Assembly: GCA_902795955.1 (NCBI GenBank)
Contig: CADBNJ010000343.1
Coordinates: forward strand, 1-6,673
DNA length: 6,673 nucleotides
Reading direction: 5' to 3'
Source of the DNA: Oscillospiraceae bacterium
GTDB taxonomy: Bacteria; Bacillota; Clostridia; Saccharofermentanales; Saccharofermentanaceae
The notes beneath the pieces were generated by a model that saw nothing but the letters and a program-made list of their open reading frames with translations, searched no databases and had not been told where the DNA came from. This document shows, in pieces, positions 1 through 4,543 of this stretch. The position numbers and the translations under genes are program-made. Position 1 is the stretch's first letter; every line of letters starts with the position of its first letter.

Positions 1-70
1 GAACTGAAGTAAAGTCGAATCGGATTTGAGGGGGATTTTGAGATTAAGGAGAAGTGATTGATGTTTAAGA

Positions 71-772
71 TTGCAGTTTGAACAACTTACTGCGGACGGG
101 GACTTTGTAAGCGACAGTCAGGTGACTGATGCGGTCAGCCTGGCGACAACACTGGGAACATCACCGCTTGAACAGAAAGATGCGGTTTACTTTCCTAATG
201 ATTCGGGGAGTGTCAGCTATGGTATATACGGAACTGTTCCGGGTCTGTTGAAGAAATCAGATAACGGATCGTTCAAGTTCTACGGGTTTCCGACATATGG
301 CGGCAGCACATATTGTGTTGTACCTATGGGACTTACTGCAATATCCTCGGGAAGCAAGCATCCGCAGGCTGCTTTTGATTTCCTGGAATACCTGTATACA
401 TATGATGCACAGAGGATGGTATTGTCTGACCGTTATTTCCCGTTTTGCGATGATGTATTTGAAGAGTATAAGACAATGATGTGTGATCCGGACGGGATTC
501 CGTCTGATGATCACATGATGATCTTTCTCGCATCGGAGCTGCTGGAACTCAGGGGAGATAAAGCCGTATACAGACAGATTCCGGATGTGTTCTTTGATGA
601 TCTTGAACGTGCTGCCAATTCTGTCAACAAGGTAATGTACGTGGATTTTGCGATCTTTAACATCCTGACCGATGAACTTAATTCATATTATCTGCAGGGG
701 AAAGAGCCTAAGGAGATTGCTGTATCTTTGATGTCAAGGCTGATGCTGTATATAAAGGAGAATGATCTGTGA
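71..772 (+). pseudogene. C-terminal remnant of a solute-binding-like lipoprotein (paralog of 1963-4155)
   Basis: This is an open frame of 233 codons (TTG at 71, stop TGA at 770-772) with no signal peptide and no ribosome binding site at a useful distance. It aligns along its length with the C-terminal part of the protein ending at 4155: GFPTYGG (residues 72-78) matches GFPSAGG, AISSGSKHP matches AISTGSKYP, PDGIPSDD matches PDTIPDNE, and the last ~50 residues (VDFAIFNILTDELNSYY to YIKENDL) are nearly co-linear with IDWGLYSIICDEIDSYY to YVKENYL. That region is the C-terminal lobe of an extracellular solute-binding protein, so the N-terminal lobe is missing. Similarity starts near codon 62 (CLRLQFEQL against IKLIVSESV), immediately after an in-frame TGA at 59-61; another TGA lies at 5-7. 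I infer a decayed gene copy whose 5' part is broken or lies outside the window. An AAGGAG at 46-51 precedes ATG 61, but that frame stops after six codons. An expressed fragment would not be a working binding protein. Confidence 0.6.
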
Positions 773-978
773 TAGGGGATTACACCTGATGATGTTTTTC
801 TTTGTGTCTTTCGGGATGCTTGTAAAATGAAGATATCTATGACCAGTAGGATAAATCTACAGGATTAAATCCAACTCGAATTTTTACTCAAAAAGCCAGA
901 CAGTCTCGGCATCGTGGACCGCATAACATGATGGCAGTCAGTTAATTATCAAGTTATTCCCGGCGGATTCAAGGTGTT

Positions 979-998
979 ATGTGACAACTTTGACACAT
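979..998. promoter_or_regulatory. Operator-like imperfect palindrome over the -35 box
   Basis: Arms ATGTGACAA (979-987) and TTGACACAT (990-998) are complementary at eight of nine positions, with A-A the only mismatch, around a 2-nt centre. The right arm contains the whole TTGACA -35 hexamer, so a protein bound here would block RNA polymerase. The second dyad ACACATGTGT (993-1002) overlaps it. The bound regulator is unknown; the outer TGTGA...TGACA only loosely resembles a CRP-type site. Confidence 0.4.
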
Positions 999-1017
999 GT
1001 GTTTGATACAGTAATAT
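990..1017 (+). promoter_or_regulatory. Sigma-A type promoter for the lipoprotein operon
   Basis: A perfect -35 hexamer TTGACA lies at 990-995. After a 16-nt spacer comes TAATAT at 1012-1017, inside an AT-rich stretch that could also be read one base further along for 17-nt spacing. Transcription would start near 1024, giving a leader of about 60 nt before the GTG start at 1086. Position and orientation fit expression of the overlapping genes at 1086-1976 and 1963-4155. Confidence 0.55.
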
Positions 1018-1073
1018 TAAATCTGCTGTTTTGGCGAGGTGTTAATAATGAATAGTGCTAATAGGATATTGAG

Positions 1074-1080
1074 AAAGAGG
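1074..1080 (+). promoter_or_regulatory. Ribosome binding site that selects the GTG start at 1086
   Basis: AAAGAGG ends five bases before GTG 1086. The frame has a stop (TAG 1062-1064) just upstream and no ATG between that stop and 1086. The GTG together with this purine-rich site is therefore the only sensible start, and it yields a complete lipoprotein signal peptide. Confidence 0.6.
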
Positions 1081-1085
1081 TTATT

Positions 1086-1976
1086 GTGGAATTACGGATA
1101 CAAAGCTACATTATAATAGCCGTTTTATTGTCGGTTTGTATTATTGCATCCTGCAATAACAAGCCGGACTCAGGTGACAACAGCATGACCGGAAGTGTTG
1201 ACAATTCCGGTCATACAGTGCCTTCTGATTCGATTGGAATTGAAAGTACAACTCAGTCAAGTGCCGGTATTTCAGAGCAGGAATCATCTGCCACATCTGT
1301 TGATGACTCAATTAAGTTAGAAGATGGTCTTCAATTTGTAAGACTGTACACTGATCCTTCATGTTATTCAAAAGAGAAGGATGGTGTATCTGCCATTGTG
1401 GGAGTTGAGGCACGCAGCGATTATGATTACAGGTTCTATCCGAACGTTTTTTTCGATTCGCTTTCGGTGGGCGATAGCCTGAGAATAGATGACGATATTA
1501 CAATACGTATAAGATCGAATTCATCTGAAAGGGATGGGTTTATAGGTTACGGGATCCTTAAGGAAGAATTCATTAGGGTGTCAGATCATTATATTTTTGT
1601 TCATCCAAGTACGGGAATAAGCGGATATCAGGATATCAAAGATTATTGGCAATGTGCGTATTTGACCACGAGAGGAGATTATTATTACCTCGGTGAATAC
1701 AAAGGGAAGACGCGGGTGCATATTGCTTCTTCGTGTGAGATCGTGATAAGTGACCAGGACAGGCACCTGTTGGATTATAAAGATACTCCGGATACTGACA
1801 AGGAGTATGACAAATATGATCATAAGATGACGCTTGAAGAATTTATGTCATGTTTGGATGATCTGAAAGAGAAGGATGTCATTGCCTTTGTTGCAGGGGT
1901 TACCATAAAGAACAGGGAAATTGTAAGTATAAGTATTTTGGCAGATTGCGAGACTCTTTATAATGATCAGGTATAG
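1086..1976 (+). CDS. Putative surface lipoprotein of unknown function
   Basis: The 296-residue protein starts with GTG. The N-terminus is a lipoprotein signal peptide: a short charged start, a hydrophobic stretch at residues 8-20 (YIIIAVLLSVCII) and the lipobox IASC, with Cys23 as the expected acylated residue. Residues 24-80 form a Ser/Thr/Asp/Gly-rich linker typical of the tether between membrane anchor and folded domain. The rest (about 81-296) looks like a compact, mainly beta domain rich in Asp and Tyr (for example YDYRFYPNVFFDSL, RGDYYYLGEYKG), ending in a helix-like acidic stretch (MTLEEFMSCLDDLKEKD) and a last strand pair. I recognise no family and see no catalytic motif. Its last 14 bases overlap the start of the next lipoprotein gene, so the two are probably co-transcribed and translationally coupled from the promoter at 990-1017. 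It could be an accessory partner of the solute-binding-like protein, but only the gene order suggests this. The stop TAG (1974-1976) is followed one codon later by an in-frame TAA (1980-1982). Confidence 0.8.
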   Translation: MELRIQSYIIIAVLLSVCIIASCNNKPDSGDNSMTGSVDNSGHTVPSDSIGIESTTQSSAGISEQESSATSVDDSIKLEDGLQFVRLYTDPSCYSKEKDGVSAIVGVEARSDYDYRFYPNVFFDSLSVGDSLRIDDDITIRIRSNSSERDGFIGYGILKEEFIRVSDHYIFVHPSTGISGYQDIKDYWQCAYLTTRGDYYYLGEYKGKTRVHIASSCEIVISDQDRHLLDYKDTPDTDKEYDKYDHKMTLEEFMSCLDDLKEKDVIAFVAGVTIKNREIVSISILADCETLYNDQV

Positions 1977-2622
1977 ACATAAGAGAATAATATCGTTGCT
2001 GCTCATCATGACAATGGCAGCGTCAATATACGGATGTAACCGCGAAAAGGATAACGGGGCTGATGCGCTTGATGCAGTATACTTCTCATCCAAAGTGGTT
2101 ACAATAGACAATTCGTCCGATGATTATTCTATATACAGACAGGGTGATAATATTGTGTTCATCTCAGGGAAGAGAACATCATCCCAAGGCGATACGCTGC
2201 CTGAGTATAGGAGATATACCATTGACGGCAACGGAGAAATATCTTCCGTTACTCTGCTCAATGCTGATCCGTCTGAGGGATTCTGTCCCTTGGGAGATAA
2301 CGGTACAGTTGCATGTTTGTCAGCAAATGGGTATCAGATACTTGATGAGAAGGGTAATGTGATACGTAATGAAGCTATTCCATCAGCTGATTATACCAGA
2401 CACGATATCGGGCGGACAGATAACGGATTTGTCATAGTTTGTGATGGGTATGCGAAGTTATATGACAACAAAGGAGATCTTAAGGCCGGTATCTCATTCA
2501 GCAATATTGGTAATATCAGCGAAGCCGACGCATTCTTTCGACGTGATGGCAAGGACTATCTCTCGGTAACGCAAGATACAAAAACTGTTTTCTATCAATT
2601 GGATTTTAACAGCGGGACATAG
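1963..2622 (+). CDS. Lipoprotein N-terminal half (propeller-like), ended by an in-frame TAG
   Basis: These 219 codons carry the signal peptide and the start of the ectodomain of a larger protein. The n-region is basic (RYRHKR), the hydrophobic core is ISLLLIMTMAAS, and the lipobox is IYGC with Cys25 as the likely lipidated residue; Tyr at -2 is slightly unusual. From about residue 34 there are repeated beta-strand and turn units of the kind seen in beta-propellers, such as QGDNIVFISGKR, NGYQILDEKGNVI, NGFVIVCDGYAKLYDNKG and TKTVFYQLDFNSG, each about 40-50 residues apart. The frame stops at TAG 2620-2622 in the middle of this pattern, with no C-terminal closure. The start overlaps the preceding gene by 14 bp, consistent with translational coupling; its own Shine-Dalgarno is poor. 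If the stop is obeyed, the product is a membrane-tethered partial propeller without the solute-binding domain. Confidence 0.7.
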   Translation: MIRYRHKRIISLLLIMTMAASIYGCNREKDNGADALDAVYFSSKVVTIDNSSDDYSIYRQGDNIVFISGKRTSSQGDTLPEYRRYTIDGNGEISSVTLLNADPSEGFCPLGDNGTVACLSANGYQILDEKGNVIRNEAIPSADYTRHDIGRTDNGFVIVCDGYAKLYDNKGDLKAGISFSNIGNISEADAFFRRDGKDYLSVTQDTKTVFYQLDFNSGT

Positions 2623-2730
2623 AGCAGGGAATGCGATAACAGTGACTTTGGCTTCTCCGGAGATGATGCTGTATACAGATACGGCGGATACTATTATGAC
2701 GAATTTGGTGATGCTATCGGAAAGCTTGAT

Positions 2731-4155
2731 ATGGATAACCATACTCGCGTGCCTTTGGCTCACATAAGCAATCTTATCTATCCGCCGCCGACCGAACTGA
2801 CCGGACTTAACATATATACGCACTTTCTGGATGATAATACTATTGCAAAGGTGTACAGATATAAGAACAGAACCGATATAGTTCTTATTTCCGCAGATGA
2901 CTCGTCAAATTACGCGGATCGCATCAAATTGAGCATCAAGGGCAACTTCATCAATGAGGATAACACTCTGCTTATGGCGGCGTATAAGTTCAATATGTCT
3001 CAAGATGAGTATTTGTTAAATGTATCGCCTTTCGGAAGTTCGTTTGAGTATTCAAATGCTGCTGAAGCCCAAAAGGCGAAAGTAAAGCTTCTGAGTGATT
3101 TCCAATCAGGGAATGCTCCGGATATGTTGTATGGCGATGATTTCGATTATGAGCAAATGGGCAAAACGGATCTGGTTATTGATATGAAGCCTTATCTGAG
3201 CAGTGAGATAACCGATAGTATCAATGAGAATATTCGCGGGCTGATGATGACAGACGGGAAATGCTACAGTGTTTTTGCAGGATACACTCTGTATGGATAT
3301 ATCGGAAGATCATCACAATATCCAGACAGCGATTATAGTATATCGTCTCTCCCCGGACTTGCAGAAGGGCAAAGGAGGGTACATCCTCAGTATGCACATG
3401 ACCTGGCTGATTATATGATTAGATACCCGATCATGAATCCATCGATGAGGGAAGGTGTTCTAAGTCTTGATAATATTAAATTAATTGTCAGCGAATCCGT
3501 AAATAACGGGGTTGGTCCTGCAGATAATGTAGGGCAGCAGGACAGCTTCGAATCCGGAAAAGACTCGCTGACATTAAGGTATATCAATAACGATATCCGC
3601 AATTACATATATATGAACAGAGATGCTGATGAACCGTTGAATTTTGTAGGCTTTCCGTCCGCCGGCGGTTCTGTCAAGGCCATTCATCCCTCAGGCCGTA
3701 TTGCTATATCGACGGGATCAAAGTATCCGGAAGCATGTGCCCGTTTTGCAGAGATCCTGTTGTCTGAAGAGATACAGAGATTGAACTACAGCACCGGTTC
3801 AATACCGGTAAACGATACTATCCTGAGAGAATATCTGGACTATATGACCGCACCGGACACAATTCCCGACAACGAGGATAATTATAAGAATCTATCCGGG
3901 ATGAGCAGAGCATATATCGATGAGACAGGTCATCTGCATACTGATGACGGCAGCGTTTCTGTCGATAAGGATACTGCCGGTGCTTATATGAGTCTTGTAA
4001 CAGATGTAAATACTGTCATAAATATTGACTGGGGTTTGTATAGCATAATATGCGACGAGATCGATTCTTATTATACAGAGAGCAAGAGTATAGACGAGAT
4101 AGCAAGTTCTTTGGAGTCAAGACTTAACCTGTATGTCAAGGAGAATTATCTGTAA
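2731..4155 (+). CDS. Solute-binding-like C-terminal part of the same lipoprotein gene
   Basis: This open frame is in the same reading frame as 1963-2622 and is open from 2623, right after the TAG. The ATG at 2731 is an internal Met with no good ribosome binding site; coding-like sequence (GFSGDDAVYRYGGYYYDEFG) precedes it. Residues 1-65 from that Met continue the propeller-like strands. From about 66 the pattern of a family 1 type extracellular solute-binding protein begins: LLMAAYKFNMSQDEY, then the typical SGNAPD at 126-131, DLVIDMKPYL at 147-156, TDGKCYSVFAGYTLYGYIG, GFPSAGG at 307-313 and AISTGSKYPEACARFAEILL. Such proteins normally deliver sugars or peptides to ABC permeases, but no permease gene is visible. 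The C-terminal half is homologous to the remnant at 71-772. Made from Met 2731 alone it would lack a signal peptide and stay in the cytoplasm, so I regard it as part of the 1963-4155 gene. Confidence 0.7.
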   Translation: MDNHTRVPLAHISNLIYPPPTELTGLNIYTHFLDDNTIAKVYRYKNRTDIVLISADDSSNYADRIKLSIKGNFINEDNTLLMAAYKFNMSQDEYLLNVSPFGSSFEYSNAAEAQKAKVKLLSDFQSGNAPDMLYGDDFDYEQMGKTDLVIDMKPYLSSEITDSINENIRGLMMTDGKCYSVFAGYTLYGYIGRSSQYPDSDYSISSLPGLAEGQRRVHPQYAHDLADYMIRYPIMNPSMREGVLSLDNIKLIVSESVNNGVGPADNVGQQDSFESGKDSLTLRYINNDIRNYIYMNRDADEPLNFVGFPSAGGSVKAIHPSGRIAISTGSKYPEACARFAEILLSEEIQRLNYSTGSIPVNDTILREYLDYMTAPDTIPDNEDNYKNLSGMSRAYIDETGHLHTDDGSVSVDKDTAGAYMSLVTDVNTVINIDWGLYSIICDEIDSYYTESKSIDEIASSLESRLNLYVKENYL

Positions 4156-4182
4156 TCTCCGAGTGATGATTTGCACATAGGT

Positions 4183-4308
4183 GTGTTTGAGGTTTGTAGC
4201 ATCAGGTGAGATGTTGGCAGCGTACATTGAGCAGTATACTGCGTGGGTTATGCTCATCAGTATTACTCTGACTGTGTAGCGGCTGATAGTGCTACAGTCA
4301 TCAAACAC
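4183..4308. repeat. 126-nt element closed by long complementary arms
   Basis: GTGTTTGA (4183-4190) pairs perfectly with TCAAACAC (4301-4308). Moving inward, TGTAGC (4195-4200) pairs with GCTACA (4291-4296) and ATCAG (4201-4205) with CTGAT (4283-4287), separated only by a short internal loop and a 3-nt bulge. Inside lie TGAGCA (4228-4233) with TGCTCA (4251-4256) and the perfect 12-bp palindrome GCAGTATACTGC (4231-4242). It begins 27 bases after the lipoprotein stop codon. It may be a folded 3' UTR, a structured RNA, or a MITE-like element with imperfect terminal inverted repeats; no target-site duplication is evident at its edges. Confidence 0.55.
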
Positions 4309-4376
4309 CAATCCCACAACTTTTCCGAAGAGTCAATTTTCCAGGTTTTTTGCGGAAACGAACAAACAGATGGCGA

Positions 4377-4429
4377 ATGTATCCGTTTTCCCGCACCAAT
4401 CGGCTTTCCGTGCGGATTTACGGATACAT
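4377..4429. repeat. 53-nt hairpin unit 1
   Basis: ATGTATCCGT (4377-4386) is the exact reverse complement of ACGGATACAT (4420-4429). An inner stem CCGCAC (4391-4396) with GTGCGG (4410-4415) is separated from it by a symmetric 4x4 internal loop and closes a 13-nt loop. Sixteen base pairs in 53 nt is far beyond chance for this length. It shares length, ends and partial sequence with the unit at 4439-4491. Confidence 0.6.
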
Positions 4430-4438
4430 CGACCCCAA

Positions 4439-4491
4439 ATGTAGCTGCATTCCTGCACTGAAATGTTCTTTTTTACAAAATGCAGATACAT
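4439..4491. repeat. 53-nt hairpin unit 2, diverged copy of unit 1
   Basis: ATGTA-G-CTGCATT (4439-4451) pairs with AATGCAG-A-TACAT (4479-4491), giving 12 of 13 pairs with one G-A mismatch, around a 27-nt loop that contains a T6 run. It has the same length as unit 1 and begins 62 nt after it. Aligned without gaps, 15 of the first 20 positions and nine of the last 11 agree with unit 1, while the loop has diverged. Confidence 0.55.
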
Positions 4492-4543
4492 GTTTACTGC
4501 GTACTCCGTCCGTCATTGACCGGCGACCGTTATACTAGAAGAC

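Larger units (their letters stand above)
773..1085. other. Intergenic region with promoter, dyad and short hairpins
   Basis: No convincing gene is visible in these 313 bases. The last ~110 bases hold the promoter and operator-like dyad listed separately. The remainder contains weak dyads: a hairpin at 843-863 (CC-A-GTAG paired with CTAC-A-GG around a 7-nt loop), the short dyad GGATTaAATCC at 862-872, and arms CGCATAACA (920-928) and TGTTATGTG (975-983) that can pair with one G-T wobble across 46 nt. None is followed by a proper T-tract, so I see no classical rho-independent terminator for the upstream remnant. Confidence 0.5.
1963..4155 (+). pseudogene. Single propeller plus solute-binding lipoprotein gene interrupted by amber codon 220
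   Basis: Taken together, the frame from ATG 1963 to TAA 4155 has 731 codons and one internal stop, TAG at 2620-2622 (codon 220). The flanking sequence reads on in the same frame without an indel: LDFNSGT, stop, SRECDNSDFGFSGDDAVY. Whole-protein layout: signal peptide 1-24, lipidated Cys25, beta-propeller-like region about 34-320, solute-binding-like domain about 322-730. A one-base change (for example CAG or AAG to TAG) explains it most simply, giving a recent pseudogene or a sequencing or assembly error, because the remaining ~510 codons show no further decay. Programmed readthrough or TAG reassignment is possible but unsupported by anything else here. The gene sits second in the operon begun by the lipoprotein at 1086. 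Confidence 0.65.
4156..4543. other. Convergent intergenic region rich in inverted repeats
   Basis: This 388-base gap lies between the convergent stops of the lipoprotein gene (4155) and the phosphorylase gene (4544). I see no credible protein-coding gene: the short open frames cross the repeats and have no recognisable content. Most of it is inverted repeats: a long-armed element at 4183-4308, a weaker dyad TTTCCG (4322-4327) with CGGAAA (4353-4358), and two 53-nt hairpins at 4377-4429 and 4439-4491. The stretch 4492-4543 shows nothing firm beyond an imperfect CCGTCA/TGACCGG dyad. No hairpin is directly followed by a clean T-run on either strand, so any terminator function is unproven. Confidence 0.6.

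Noticed and set aside
257..533. Antisense frames within the remnant gene
   Set aside because: They overlap a frame with clear homology to the paralog at 2731-4155 and carry no recognisable features of their own.
979..998. Canonical CRP/FNR binding site
   Set aside because: The right half reads TGACA rather than TCACA and the FNR core is absent. The dyad is real, but assigning this regulator would be a guess.
2731..2733. ATG as a genuine start of a separate solute-binding gene
   Set aside because: There is no signal peptide and no good ribosome binding site, and in-frame coding-like sequence continues upstream to the TAG at 2620. It is better explained as an internal Met.
4439..4491. Hairpin plus T6 as a rho-independent terminator
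   Set aside because: The T-run at 4469-4474 lies inside the loop rather than after the stem, and no T-tract follows the stem on either strand. The same absence applies to the hairpins at 4275-4299 and 4377-4429.
4377..4491. Integron attC sites or a CRISPR array
   Set aside because: The palindromic ends lack the GTTRRRY/RYYYAAC core pair expected for attC. For CRISPR the repeats are too few and too diverged, with a 9-nt gap instead of spacers, and no cas genes or integrase are present.
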